From: Fasciolopsis buskii
Lineage: Eukaryota > Platyhelminthes > Trematoda > Plagiorchiida > Fasciolidae
NCBI GenBank assembly: GCA_008360955.1
Contig: LUCM01001897.1
Coordinates: 135,812-199,811, forward strand
Length of the DNA stretch: 64,000 nucleotides
Direction: 5' to 3'
The notes beneath the pieces were generated by a model that was not told where the DNA came from, did not search any database, and worked only from the letters and a program-made list of their open reading frames with translations. Both the position numbers and the translations under genes were made by a program. Below are positions 1 through 11,660 of the stretch, one piece after another (the stretch's first letter is position 1; each line of letters begins with the position of its first letter).

Positions 1-318
1 AATCTTGCATGACAACATTTGCACCATATAAACCCGGGAAGGTTTGTTAACAAATAAATCAAAATAAAAAACGGGAAACAAGTCTTCTTCCAAAACGGGG
101 GATGAATATAGATTTTTAACTTTTCCTACGTTTTTATGGGAAACGCAACATTTCCCTAGTTTACTGGAGTTCCCTGCTTCCCTAACTTCGAGGTCAAGCA
201 CAAAAATACTTTATTATTACAATCTTACCATATCTTTTCTGAGAGTTCTAAACCAAAAGTCTAATATTCCTGAGTTCCTAAACATCCATTGCTTGATTCA
301 TTTGGCAGCCTTTCTAAG
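1..318 (+). other. 5' flank / presumptive 5' UTR region of the tektin gene
   Basis: No coding signal. In the frame of exon 1 a TGA stop lies at 271-273, so the coding part of exon 1 cannot extend further upstream by simple read-through. A pyrimidine-containing stretch ending in CAG at 306-308 could be the acceptor of an intron in the 5' UTR, or a trans-splice acceptor, which would place the mRNA start further upstream or on a leader. No convincing TATA box or promoter can be called. Confidence 0.35.
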
Positions 319-832
319 ATGGACTTAATGACACGGCACCACATGAGTCGAAAATTGGGTCTGAGTAACAGCTTTGAAAACTTGCCGAATGTTTGCACTG
401 GTTTATCTTATCAAAATGATTACGGAAGTTTACAAGGAGAAAAAACGATTTCCAGTTTTTCTGGGAATAATTTAAACCCAATGCCTTCACGTTATTCGAA
501 CACACTCTCGCCCTGGCGCCCAGTCACTTATTTTTCGGCCAGTAGGATCCAGTCACCCTACTTCGAAGGTGCGGTGGTGAACAGGAGTCGTGAGAGTGGA
601 GATTCGTACGAATTAGAGGGGCTGAAAGTGCCTGCCGTCTACTCGGCTGCTCGCAACGCGCTGTACCAACCTTACACACGGATGGATTGGATTCAGGCCC
701 ACAACAGGCGACTGACAGTTTCGGATGAGGCATGCAGACGTGCAGAACGTGCTGTCTACGATGCCACAAATTTAGGATTGGATGCCAGTGATCGTGTCCA
801 GCGTACACAACAAGAAGTCAGCGAAAAATTGG
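319..832 (+). CDS. Tektin-3/5-like protein, exon 1 (N-terminus and start of first tektin coil)
   Basis: First coding exon of a tektin, a coiled-coil filament protein inside the doublet microtubules of cilia and flagella. The start is the first ATG (319) after the in-frame TGA at 271; ATGs at 328 and 343 are alternatives. About 110 low-complexity N-terminal residues carry a PWRPVTYF motif, resembling the PWRPxTYY motif in the N-terminus of tektin-3. The conserved tektin start follows (YTRMDWIQAHN, then an Arg/Glu-rich helix ending SEKLG). The exon ends at 832 before the donor GTAAGT (833), in phase 1. The joined codon gives Gly and continues directly into exon 2 as KLG-KRLSDI, the expected tektin register. 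The subfamily call rests on remembered family motifs; tektin itself is secure. Confidence 0.93.
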
Positions 833-2504
833 GTAAGTCTAATTCAAGGGCTTTATGCTATACTGTGGGACTTTTGGTATTGTAATAAGTATGTTTTATG
901 AGTTCAGCAAACTGGTTCCTCCATGCACTTGTGTTGTTGCGGTGCTATCATAAGAAAGAATGAAGACAGCAATCCCTTAGGCCAGACGTGTAAGACACAA
1001 CTCGCTCTTTGATGACAATCTGACCAGTCGATTCGCCAGGCAATCAGTCAAGTGTTATGGTTAGTTGTTGTGCACGTTTCTAGCTGTTTTACTTTGCATC
1101 GCTTGATGTGGCTGGGTGTAACTGGGATCTAGATTCCAAAACTAACAAATGAATAATAGAATAGAAATAGACAATTTTGTCACATGAAGCGAACAGTGTA
1201 CGGTAAAAATTCGCTATGAGGTTCGATCGTATACATTTTGCCTTTTTGCTATTGGTGACTTTTGACCTTAAATATTCGAAAAGTCTCCTTTTTATAGTTA
1301 GAGACGGTTACCAACGTAGCTATTTTGGTGTCACAGACTTCAATTCTGTTACCATCTTCTTACAAAAACCTACAAATTCCGAGATATTTCGAAATTGGCG
1401 TTATTTTAAATATTGCGCGGTTGAAAATTTCTATATGGCCGTTAAAAGATTCACCGAACTTCGCTCCGTGATCGGCTGTTTCCCCTATCGACCAAGGTCA
1501 CTCCACAAAACTGTATCTCGTCTCTTCTATTTCGTTGTGTGATTACGGGGCTTGATGGCCCAAGCCCGAATTATTTTGTCTTCAGCCCTGGTGTGTTAGA
1601 AGAAGGCTTGTCTTATCCAGCTATTGTGTGACCCCCAGCGTTGACGTCTTGAGCTTCTGTGTTGTGTTGATCGGCCCAACTGAGGAACAACAAATATGGC
1701 GACGGGACATTTCGAACTCAACACAAGCGGGCAACAACGGCAACGGATGAGGACATGAAAAAATATTCCAGATCCACTTCAAGCTGATGGCGGCACTATT
1801 TCAAAATATATTTGCCAATGACAGTGCTACATTTTGTCTGTTGTACTGCTTGGGTTCGGGAAACAAAGATCTGCGTGAGTGATTGAGTGTTTTTTCTTTC
1901 AAAGGACCACTCGTAACCCCGAATGTATGAAAATAATTGCACATAGGAATTATGTAGCGGCCCATTCTCATCAGTTCAATTTATCCTGCATTGTGATACC
2001 GTAAGAGTTCACTACATCCGTACGCAATTAACGCAGTGCGCTTTAATGACCTTGAGGGAAGTTCATCTTTGATGTACCTCAAAATCGCTACTAAGTGAAA
2101 ACTCTCGTGATCGAGATCAATGATGATTGTTAAATCCAATTAACGTAATATGTCACAATTATTAAATATTTGACTTCAGTCCGTAAGTACTTTCATAATC
2201 CTGGGTGAAATATTCTAAAATACAAGGGTATTCATTAGACAAGGCAACTCCTCGGAATTTACGAATATAAACCTGAATAAGTTCGGATGACCCTTCCAAC
2301 AAATTTCCGAAACATTCAGCCCGCATGAAGATTTTATTTTCATGTTCAGACTGGTTTATTTCGATAACTCAAGTCACCCCTACTCAAATGGCCTTTTTGT
2401 ATGATGCAAAAAAGGTAAAAGAAACCTATAGATGAGGCCATGTTATTTACTGGTAGCCCTTTTTGATTGGCAAGGAAAAATTCCCGAACGCATCACAATT
2501 AATG

Positions 2505-2527
2505 ATATATATATATATATATATATA
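2505..2527. repeat. (AT)n microsatellite
   Basis: An uninterrupted run of about 11 AT units inside tektin intron 1. It has no recognisable ribozyme repeat beside it, unlike several other TA tracts in this window. Confidence 0.9.
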
Positions 2528-3204
2528 ATTTTAGAACTCAGCGACGGTATCATGATTACAAATTCTAAGGTCCACATGCCAAAACTGCACGCCGATATAC
2601 GTCCGAAGAAAGAAGAAGACGGCCTACTTAATTGGCCGCTATTTTTGCGTGCGAAATAATACCTCAGCTTGTGATTGATAAGTTTACTTTATAATAAAAT
2701 ATTGGATACCTTTAAAATCCTAATACTGACCAAAAAGACTGTCAAAGTAAGTCAATAAATTATCAACTGCATTCGGTCAGGCGATCAGCTCACTGTGGGA
2801 CCAAAATGCCCAGTCTGGTTCCGTTCTCGTTTAGTATCTCGCATCAGGGTACTGATCTTCGCGATGCGAGGGCAACACTACTAATTCCATGCGCATCACT
2901 TCAAACACGATTAGAATCTGTTTCAATTTCGAAAATTATCGATATGTGAAGTAAGCGTATTAAAGGAGAATCGCTGAACGCTCAGTCTCCAGTTTGGTCA
3001 ACTGTCCAGTGAAAGGTTTTCCCCATCCACGAAATCAGCTATCACTTGCCGGAGTCAGACCTAGGTTGCACAATTAACTTAACACTCAGCGACTGCAAGC
3101 GGAAGTTGAGGAAATCCGAACGAATTTAGTTTCTATTCACTACGAATCGTATTATTTGTGCTAAATGTCTGGCAATTTTAATGATTCATGTTCTCATTGT
3201 TTTA

Positions 3205-3310
3205 TGATATGCAGTGCTGATGATTCCTAACAAGGATGAGACAGCTGTACAGTGCTTCCATGGTTTCTTAATGGTCAGTTGAGCGATGATATCACATGGT
3301 GACTTATTTC
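3205..3310 (+). repeat. Family-B repeat copy 1: hammerhead-like core plus tail, head not visible
   Basis: A dispersed repeat shared with seven other places in the window. It has the core CTGATGA (3217-3223), a small hairpin TCC-TAACAA-GGA, GAGAC (3238-3242), and then the family tail containing CTTCCATGGTTTCTTAAT (3255-3272). A further stretch, ATCACATGGTG, recurs in the 8.3 kb copy. No tRNA-like head is recognisable upstream, so this copy is either 5' truncated or has a decayed head. Confidence 0.6.
3211..3256 (+). ncRNA. Hammerhead-ribozyme-like fold in family-B copy 1
   Basis: The core segment CTGATGA is at 3217-3223. Stem II is T3225-C3227 with G3234-A3236. The second core segment is GAGAC, where GAAAC is canonical. 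A putative short stem III is followed by the cleavage triplet GTA (3247-3249). Stem I pairs GCAGTG (3211-3216) with CAGTGC (3250-3255), with one G-G mismatch. One core base (A14 to G) is changed, so present activity is doubtful. The fold was judged by eye only. Confidence 0.5.
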
Positions 3311-4934
3311 ATGAATTACTGAAACGTGGAAACTCACCGGAGATTTGATGCTTGACATTTAAGAGGCACTCACAGGTTCGGACTTACCCACGTACACACT
3401 GCAAATCGATCTTCTGATCATCCACTGTTAAGCTGTTAGCTGATCGATTGCCTACGCACATGCAACAGATCATGAGTCACGTAACACCAGGGTCTCTACT
3501 ATCTAGGATAGACGCTAAGGCCAGTTTAATCGCAAATACAGTGAATAAAACAGCTGAAAACAGGCCGACGATACCAGCCGGTAGATTGACTGAAAATGTT
3601 GTTTGAGCACCGTATGAAGTACCAGTTTGCGTGACGATAGCCCATGGTAACTAGCATGTTGGAACTCTCTTCTCTAATACTAAACTGAGACGGTTCGGAA
3701 GCACGGAAGTCCTTTTCTGCCGAGTGGGAATGGTCAACACAAGTAAAAACGCCAAGAGCGCTATCACGGAACAGTTCCAGTCATAACCGTGTGTTTTGAC
3801 TCGGATAATCACTGGTTCGTATGCAAGAATAACCCCAGATATCAAAGATTGTTATCAATGGTCACTGGCGCAGATATTAGCGAAACTTAAGACTCATTAC
3901 CTAAACGAACACACTCAACAATTTTGGCTGAGATGTGTTCAGTTTGTCAGCTGAGTTATTCGATGGTCCAATTTGAAAACGAGGTGATCCAGTATACCAA
4001 CCAATTTAGCACTAACGATATTTTAGTTTTTTCGTCTGTTTTTTAGATAATTATCGGCCTTGAACATCTAATGAGATTCGAATACGGTTCGAAGCCGGAA
4101 CGAGCGATTACAAACGGGCTGCGATAACCCGTAGGCGAATCACGGTTGTCTCTCAATGAGAAATTCCTTGTTTTCCTTTCCCTTAGTTTGACCATTTTAT
4201 GTGATGCCCCTTTCTTGCAGTTACCATCTTCTTAGACATTGTCTTAAGAGAAAAAGTGATGAGTTTCTCCATATTCAAAATAAGTCGTCCACTGCCTTCT
4301 CTTTATGCTTAACTATGTGTTATTCATATCTAGTCGGTAAGACTAATAATAACTCACAATTCTCGATAGAGTGCATCGCGAACTTTGAGTATAGCGTGTC
4401 AAGCACCATACCATACGTTTTCCGATGGGCTCCGAACCGAAATCAATCTGGATGCGTTAGTCTCATTTGATTTTTACGTGAATTCGGGTATAAATCAATG
4501 AATGCGAATAATTTAGTTAACTCCTCCACATGTCCTATTACCAAATTTTGCAGATGAAGTAGTGCAGGAGAGAGACTGTAAACAGGCTAACAAACAAGCG
4601 ATTGCGTAGGGGAAGGGAAGAGCCATAGGTTAAACGAGTACTGTTCAGTCAAATTCACTGGGTCACTATTGCCTGAATAAATCCAGTCATTTGGCGTGTT
4701 TTTCCAAACTTGACCATTGACATTTAAAAATAGAGAAGTGTCGCAAAAACCATAATTTTCACCTCTCGATCCGAAATTGAATAATTATCTCTGCCCATCG
4801 AATAACCCGCCTTTCTTTGCCGGTGTGGCGCACTTGTTACCACTTCGTTTGCATAGTCTCACAATCTCTCAAGACTGTGTTCCCTTTCTTTTCATACTAA
4901 TCTCTTTCCCTCTGTTCATCTACCGTTTCTACAG

Positions 4935-5158
4935 GAAAAAGACTCAGTGACATACATTTCCTAAAAGCGCAACTTCTGGAGGAGACCGACTTTCTGATGG
5001 AGGAGGTGAATAAGTTGAAAAGAAGTAAGATGATTTTGGAGAAAGTACTCCAAGAAACCGAGAACCCATTACACATTGCGCAAGAGAACGTCTATCATCG
5101 TGAGAAACGTCAATCGACAGATCTGGCACGCGATCAGCCTGAAAGATCTTTGCTTGCG
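4935..5158 (+). CDS. Tektin-3/5-like protein, exon 2
   Basis: The second exon, 224 nt, follows acceptor TCTACAG and ends at donor GTGAGT (5159). Read in phase 1 from exon 1, it gives the continuation of the first tektin rod: KRLSDIHFLKAQL, then a Leu/Glu-rich heptad region, then PLHIAQENVYHREKR. The HIAQE/HREKR segment is a strong tektin hallmark. It ends in phase 0 after LLA. Joining to exon 3 gives LLA-EIDVIKSCQ, with no residues missing relative to the tektin pattern. Confidence 0.95.
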
Positions 5159-6788
5159 GTGAGTCATTCACCAAACTATACGGATCAGAGTGAAACTAGT
5201 TTCCTTATTGTTTGTTTGTGCCGCGTTCAGCAGAACATTTAGTATATTTGCATATAAACTTAAGTGGGCAAAATTAGTGATTGACAACCCAAATTCTATC
5301 AGTCTTCTTTTGACTTACTAGCAGTCAGTATTCCGCGGATTTTCCTATTTCCCATCCCCGTTGTATTAGCTTTACGGCTGCGACTAACAAATAAATCTAA
5401 ACCTCCTGTTTAATCTGGGCAAGGTTGACACACGTATATGGAGATTGTATCCGTCGGGGTTGCGATCTGGTCTAACCCACATCAATGGATTTTCAGGAAA
5501 TTGCTTTTCCCTCTACACCCAGTGCCCGAGCTGATAGAGGTTATTAAACCCAGAACCACATTATCCTGTTTTCACGGTGGGGAGAAAGGAAATTAACCAA
5601 AGATTTTCAATGCCCTATTTGCATGGACATCATGGCAAAAGAAAATGACCGGTAAAAGCTTACACATCAAGAGTCAGGCAGTGTTTATTATGGCTCTCAG
5701 GAACCAACCCAATCCACTCTCTTCTCCTAGAAACTCGCTCCGGCTTTCAGTGTAACTGATCGTTACCATGGAAATCTTAGGTGTTTGGTATGTGTCAGTT
5801 TGTTGCCGGCACAGCGGGATTTGGTTACCCGGTTCAATACATATCCAGTTTAATAAGTCTTCGCAAGCAAGCCTGAATGTACTTCTAATCCGTGGTCAGA
5901 ACTTAAGTAAAATAAGACAATACATGAATTGTAATATTGAGCAAAAATTATGTTAATTTCAGGAATCAATCACAACAGTTTGCTCGTGGTACTGACAAAG
6001 ATTCAGGATATTTCCTAGTAGACATTTAAGTTCAGTTCGTACAACCATTAACCTTGGACCACTATTTGAAACAAAGACAAAATGAAGTTGAGGACAGAAG
6101 GATAAACAACAACCAGCAGACACATTACGCAAAGGATTATTTAGATGGAGTTCACTGATCCTGCTTTAGGTAATAAAAGGTTGTAAGTGAATTCGAAGAC
6201 ATAAAATAGACGAGATTCCACTGTTTAACCATCCTAGAGGTAAGGATGGAAAGTAGAACGTTGACATTTGGAAACGGAGTTGATGACAGCGCTCATCTTC
6301 TGTGTGTTGGCTGAAAGAGAATAGTTTACAGTAAAGGAGACTTCCAAATCAAACCCTTAAGACAAATAACAAGGGCAAGAAGTGAGAGTAAAGCAAATGC
6401 ATGACAGCAAGTTCATGACTGTAAAACTACTTAAAACGGCTCGTCAAGCAGTTGGAGTTGTGGCAAATCCCACACTTTACGTCACTCCAATGAATTAATT
6501 GCCACCACAGTCATGAACAAAAATGGAGTGAAACAGAAAACGAAAAGCCGCCTAATTAGAAGTATTACTGGTTATGCAGGACTTCTTTAATTTGATTCAA
6601 TGGATGTTTTTATAGCATCACATTTTAAAACTGGAGTAGAAGCCGCTTGATATCAACTGAAAGAGACAGACATCAGACATCAAACGGAATCATCCTGTGA
6701 TTCTTAAGTAGATTTATTATCCATTCACTCTCCTAACGATTCAACTGAGATTCTAGTGAGAAATTAAGAAAGGAGGGCATAATTATAA

Positions 6789-6887
6789 GGATGGTTGAAC
6801 AAGAGAGTACTGGGTACGCATACCTGACGAGCGGCAGCAACCGCGAAGTTGGTCGCGAGCTTCCGGAGGAATCTTGTTCAACCATCC
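6789..6887 (+). repeat. Family-A repeat copy A: 99-bp fold-back unit with hammerhead core
   Basis: The unit is bounded by a perfect 16-bp terminal inverted repeat (6789-6804 and 6872-6887; left end GGATGGTTGAACAAGA). The interior holds the hammerhead-like core described separately. It matches the units at 17.55-17.82 and 24.35 kb over the GGATG...CATCC frame and the core. Unlike those it has no flanking TA tract. The terminal repeat can be read as the outer extension of ribozyme stem I. Confidence 0.75.
6818..6860 (+). ncRNA. Hammerhead ribozyme core with all core bases present (family A, copy A)
   Basis: The first core segment CTGACGA is at 6824-6830. Stem II is GCGG (6831-6834) with CCGC (6841-6844) around loop CAGCAA. 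The second core segment GAA is at 6845-6847. A two-pair G-T wobble stem III (6848-6849 with 6852-6853) precedes the cleavage base C6854 in a GTC triplet. Inner stem I pairs 6818-6823 with 6855-6860 imperfectly (four of six, one a wobble). This is the only family-A copy where I see every conserved core base, but stems I and III are weakened. Confidence 0.6.
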
Positions 6888-7929
6888 GTAGGCGAAACAT
6901 GCTACTGAGAACCGGGTAATTAACTTTGCTAGAATTCTATGCATCCTGACTACCCATGCGACTCCATTTTTCACACATAAATTTCATATCTTCCGGTAAA
7001 TCTTGCTCTTGAGGGACAAAGGACCCGAGTTTCGCTTTTATTAGAGTTTATTAGTGGTGCTTATTCTCAATTGCAACTTGGGTTTGAGCCCCAGCTTTCC
7101 AAATGGAAGGTGTGTTACCTGTACACTAGTTCCAGCCTGGGCTAGTCAAAATTACCGACTTACGTCTGTTCAGATGCCGTCATCAATGGAAGTTGTCCCG
7201 TTAAATGTAATCAAAATGCTTTGTTTAGGATTTTGAGGCACTCTAGTGTCCCATACGGACAATACTCTTGGCAGCGTTTGGGCGATTTGTGTGGATGATG
7301 CTTATCCTTTCGGTAAGGAAAAGAGAGAGGTAAAAGAAATCCATACAGCTTCGATGGAGTAAAGAGTGAGCGACAGCAGCTAATAATCAAGCTTTGTAGG
7401 ACTCAAACTTTCCCTCTTCCGTATAGGGGGAAAAGGGACTTTAAAGTAATAATCCAGAGCCGGTCACTCGGATGGGGTTATTCTCCATCGAAAACCAGTC
7501 AAGCTAAAAGTAGAAACCCCTAGCTCGAAGAGACAAAAGATCATTAATGTTAACTGTATTTTGGCCAGGAATTTTCATGTTTTATTGAGTGGTACATCCG
7601 TCGGAAACGAGAGGTGACGTTGTGGCATAAAACTGTTGATACTCCCGCAAAGATCTTTCAGAATTTAGGAAAATGGGTAGTTATGCTTCTTCTGAGACCT
7701 TCTTGTCTTAACAGGTGTGCAAAATTGGGAGCTCGTAAATTGGAAAGGATAGCACCGATGGCCGTTGGTAAATTGCTACGCAAATACTCTAAAGTAGATC
7801 GGTTGTTGGGCGAATGACGGTAGGTGAGTCACTGAATACCAAATATAAATGCTACTTTCAACTTGAACAGAATAAGTTGTTAGATATTAGTAGTAGGAGT
7901 TTGTGCGACTTCAGGAAATAATCCACCAA

Positions 7930-8105
7930 GTAATACAAATGTTCAACTCGCCATTAAGAAACCATGGAAGGACTGCACAGATGTTTGATCCTTGTTAGGA
8001 ATCGTCATCAGTGCACATCCAGCACGCACGATCTTGGACGAGAACCCCGGGACGAACGATTTTGAGTCGAATTCCTTAGCCATTGTGTTACCGGGCGCGC
8101 TATCA
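7930..8105 (-). repeat. Family-B repeat copy 2: tRNA-like head, hammerhead-like core and tail
   Basis: Read on the minus strand, a tRNA-like head comes first, with a box-B-like GGTTCTCGTCC (complement of 8036-8046) and a box-A-like region near 8072-8095. About 25 nt later come CTGATGA (8005-8011) and the hairpin TTCC-TAACAA-GGAT. CAAAC stands in place of GAAAC. The tail CTTCCATGGTTTCTTAATGG is almost identical to the 3.2 kb copy. The cleavage triplet reads GTG, which hammerheads do not normally cut. It lies head to head with copy 3. Confidence 0.6.
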
Positions 8106-8293
8106 GCGGTTTGTTGAACTTCTTCAAGTAGCCAAACTGTGTAAGTCATTTGCAAAGCCATTGTCGGATGTTGACTGCAGGCACAGAAGTCATCTATCAG
8201 TAGGGACCGACTGGTTTGCGCTAGCGGTCCGTGGCCGTGCAAACCAGTGACGGATATGTGAAACCTTATGTAGTGAAGTTCAGAAAACCGTTG

Positions 8294-8470
8294 ACAGCCT
8301 GCTCGGTAGCGTAACGACTAAGGGGTTCGGATCAGTTCTTCATTCCGGATTTGAGTCCTATTCCGGAGGCGGTGGATATTGACGGTTTACGGTCTCTACC
8401 AAACAAAACGAAACATATGTACAGTTCTCCCAAAGTTTCTTCGTATCACATGATGGTGTTGGATAATGCG
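8294..8470 (+). repeat. Family-B repeat copy 3: tRNA-like head and 3' half of hammerhead
   Basis: The head runs from CTCGGTAGCGTAACGACTAA (8302-8321) to the box-B-like GATTTGAGTCC (8348-8358). It aligns with the head of copy 2, just to its left on the opposite strand. The ribozyme 3' half is kept: GAAAC (8410-8414), ATAT, GTA (8419-8421) and CAG. A diverged tail ends TATCACATGATG, matching copy 1. The CTGATGA half is not recognisable. Confidence 0.55.
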
Positions 8471-9889
8471 TAATTTCGAAGTAAATACCTCGAATGCGAC
8501 ACATTATTTTTATTTTTGAGCAATAAACAACGACCCACATTTCTTAAGTTTTTGTCAATAGTATGATTTGGTCTTACAGATTAACGTTCGTCTCCTGATG
8601 ATAACTAACGGATTTTTCAGTCCATCACCCGGTAAACCAAATTCAAGGTTGTTTTTGATTTGCTTGGCTATTTGTCTATCTGCTTTTGTTTCTCGATTTG
8701 CTCTGTTTGAACTGAAGTTGACCTAGTACAGTCTAGGAGAACGCTATCGCGAGTTTGCTGATTAGTACATTCGAATAGATGAGTTGAACAAGTGATCTAC
8801 TAGTGAGGGTTTGATTATGCCGTCGAACGTATAATTGAAGCTGTCTATTCGAAAGATACAGTATTGAAATAAGTGACGGTATGCACGAAACCTGACGAAA
8901 ATACTTCGCGAAATAGCAGACATTCTTGCTTCCGTGCATTGGTTTAAACCAACTCCGCGATCAGCGACTTTTCGCATGGGTAAATCATATTCATAACCGA
9001 TGTTTGTAACTTGTGTTGAAAATGTTTCGCATTACTGGTTGGTGATGAAATGCACACACCGTGTTAGACTTATGACATTGAAAATCGTACTAACTACAAC
9101 ATACTCGTCTGTTTTGGAGGACAATAATGCATTTTAATAACCATGGTCACTAAAGATGCCATTCAGTTTAGACGTATCGAAATGCCTCAAAATTAGTGGA
9201 TGTTTGAAACAGGGAATCCGACCAATCTTCTCAAGACCCTTGAATCTTACTGTTCTGTTTGTTAGCTTGTTGAAGATGTTCAAAACGTCAAGGAACGGTT
9301 GATGCGTCATGTGGTAGTGATAACGATCAAAGAGGTCTTCAATCAGAGAGTCCAAAAGTGCATATCACCATAGGTATTCTGCGAGTATCCAGCCACCCTG
9401 GGTCCGAGTTTCGGTATGACTACAGTGATCATATGCATTTAGCCTTTCCTAATAATGGAAGTCAAATCGAAGCATGGTCAGTTTCGAGTCTTGTTTGGTG
9501 GACTGAGTGGCCGACTCGGAGCAGGATGATCTGTTCAATCAGTAAATTTTCTTCAATTTTCAGTTTTGCTCACCTATGTCGCAAAGACTGATAGATTTTG
9601 ACAGCGAGTGGGAGAAGTGTTTTTGATTGGCCCTGTTTCAGCAAGACTTTTCACGCAGAAAATCGAGCAGCAAATTTCGCAAAACATGACGACAGCTCGG
9701 TCCACATTTTCACCACCTTTCAGATCCATTTAATAGAATCCATTCCATTCTGATTAGTCACAGATATTTATAATTTCCTAAGGGAAAACATTTGCACGAC
9801 ACTAATCGATCGATTATTCACTTAAGTTTCGTGACCAGGTCTTAGAATATTCTGACACAAATAGCATATTAAATGGCTCTTATTACAGC

Positions 9890-10075
9890 ATCAACATCCA
9901 ATTAGTCACTTATACCATCCTTGCTAGGAGTTGCCAGAGGTGCATATTCGAGGCGCTCTAACGAGGACTCGAACTCCGCTACGAAAATTTGTTAGTCAAA
10001 GGGATCACTTATTACTCCAGCCGGGCTGACCTTCAAAGGTTTGTCGAACGTGAACACTACGCGATATAGCGGCCG
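9890..10075 (-). repeat. Family-B repeat copy 4: box-B head and stem-II hairpin
   Basis: On the minus strand, a good box B, GAGTTCGAGTCC (complement of 9964-9975), is followed by ATATGCACCTCTGG and then TCCTAGCAAGGA (complement of 9919-9929). This is the same order and spacing as copies 1 and 2. The CTGATGA and GAAAC segments have decayed, so no ribozyme function is expected. It is useful mainly as evidence for the head-hairpin-tail layout of the family. Confidence 0.45.
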
Positions 10076-11584
10076 GTTTCGTTCCTGGTTTTTGTAGGCC
10101 ATGGACCGTTACGAATCAGACGAATGGCAGCGACTAACAACAAGACCACTGAAGACCTGGACGCACACAAGAAGGAGCGCAGAATAGCAAACTTTCAGCT
10201 TAACTCTGCTTTGGAAACTCGAATGGATTGTGGAATCTAATAGTCACTGAATGAGTCATGACCAATTCTTTCTATAAAGATCACGTTTGGTCGTCTTGTT
10301 AGAATCCTAAGATTTCTTTTCAGACATCATTCCGGATGCGTCCCCGCATCGGCACGGTTTGCGACATTGGCGCTAGATAAAGTTCACTTTTCCCCACATA
10401 CCAGTGAAGCTGATTTACGGCCTTTGTTCTGATAAGAATACCACCTTTTCATGGGTTTCTGATGACTGAGCTTGATGTTCAGATCGCAGACGCAATGGAC
10501 CATCCGAGTTGACGTCGTCAGGGCAATTTTTTGGGCTCTTTATTTATAAAGTGTCCATTGGGTTTGGCTTTGAACTTCTTTGGTGACCTTGAACTGGGAA
10601 CTATGCTTCAGTTTTCCACTTAGTCTCCGTTTGTTTGACCTTTGACCTTAGTAGAATGACATCAGGCGCGAGAAATTCGGTCCGCTTAGTTCTGTGCCGT
10701 TGTTTTTATTTCGGGTATGTGAATATTGTGATCCAGTTATGCAGGCAGACCAGATTTGTGATTATAGGTCTGTATGAATCGATGTTCGCTTTTCCCAGTT
10801 AGCTGAACCGTTTTCCTCCCGTGGCAACCTTATAAATAAAGAAGAATTCAAAAACTGTGCACACGAACTGACAATGTCATCTTAACTGGTCATGAGACGT
10901 TTACGATGTAAGCTTCAAACTCAGCAATCAGAACTTGATGAAAGCCAATAACCTGAGCTACGACCAACACAAGCTCTCAAATCCACTGAGAACACTATCT
11001 TATTGTTCAATTCACACACCTGGCCAAACATGAGTAAATACAAGAATAAGATCCGGACAGGTGACCTATCTTCGGGCTTGGAGAAACTATTGACCAGTCA
11101 GTGCATTTCACATGCATTGATGTCGTCTTCTCAAAACGAATCAACGACGGTCAAAAAGTGCACTTAGTTACAGCTGATTCTTTGGCAATTAAGCCTCACA
11201 ATCCACTGTATTTTCTCAACAGCAGTTCGCAAAATCACTTCAGGTACAACGGGCAAGCAATACTATTTACTCGCAGGCAAATTACCTTCCCGCATGTAAT
11301 TATGTAAGGTACCTGGACATTCGTTGGAATTTAATTAGGTTAAGATAATCGATTTGGTTCCAACCGGCCGATAGTTGTCGTGCCTAACTCCAAACCGCAT
11401 CACGTAATTCTTTCTTTACTTTTCCGGTCACTTTCTCCATGAATTTCAGAACGAAAATTCAGAAAAAGGCAAACGTCGCTGTACAGCCAATTGCGTCCAG
11501 CAGTGGTATTCGACGATTCATTCAGGAGACTTATTTGTCCTCGGCAGCAGAAAATGTCTTTTTATATAGTGTCAAACCTGAACT

Positions 11585-11660
11585 CAGTATTGAGAAACCA
11601 TGGAAGCTTCTGTGCCGCTGTTTCACCTGGTTTGTGGGAATTCACCAGCGGTACACGTCT
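11585..11660 (-). repeat. Family-B repeat copy 5: hammerhead-like core and tail
   Basis: On the minus strand CTGGTGA (complement of 11642-11648) stands for CTGATGA and an intact GAAAC (complement of 11620-11624) follows a short spacer. AGCG and a GCA triplet come next. The tail CTTCCATGGTTTCTCAAT is nearly identical to copies 1 and 2. The triplet and one core base are altered. Confidence 0.5.

Larger units (their letters stand above)
833..4934 (+). other. Tektin intron 1 (about 4.1 kb)
   Basis: The intron runs from donor GTAAGT at 833 to the pyrimidine-rich acceptor ending TCTACAG at 4934. It contains an (AT)n microsatellite at 2505-2527 and one family-B hammerhead-like repeat near 3.2 kb. 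Short open frames occur on both strands (for example 1216-1542), but none has a recognisable domain. The remainder shows nothing I can name. Confidence 0.85.

Noticed and set aside
289..318. Start of the tektin reading frame at a TTG codon (289)
   Set aside because: Non-ATG starts are rare in animals and a good ATG follows at 319, so 319 was used.
833..885. Continuation of exon 1 to the stop after 882
   Set aside because: The reading passes a canonical GTAAGT donor, and exon 2 continues the tektin register exactly, so 833-885 is intron.
8590..8620. Isolated CTGATGA motif
   Set aside because: No hairpin followed by GAAAC at a usable distance; the same applies to CTGATGA-like words near 10.46, 15.63 and 48.24 kb.
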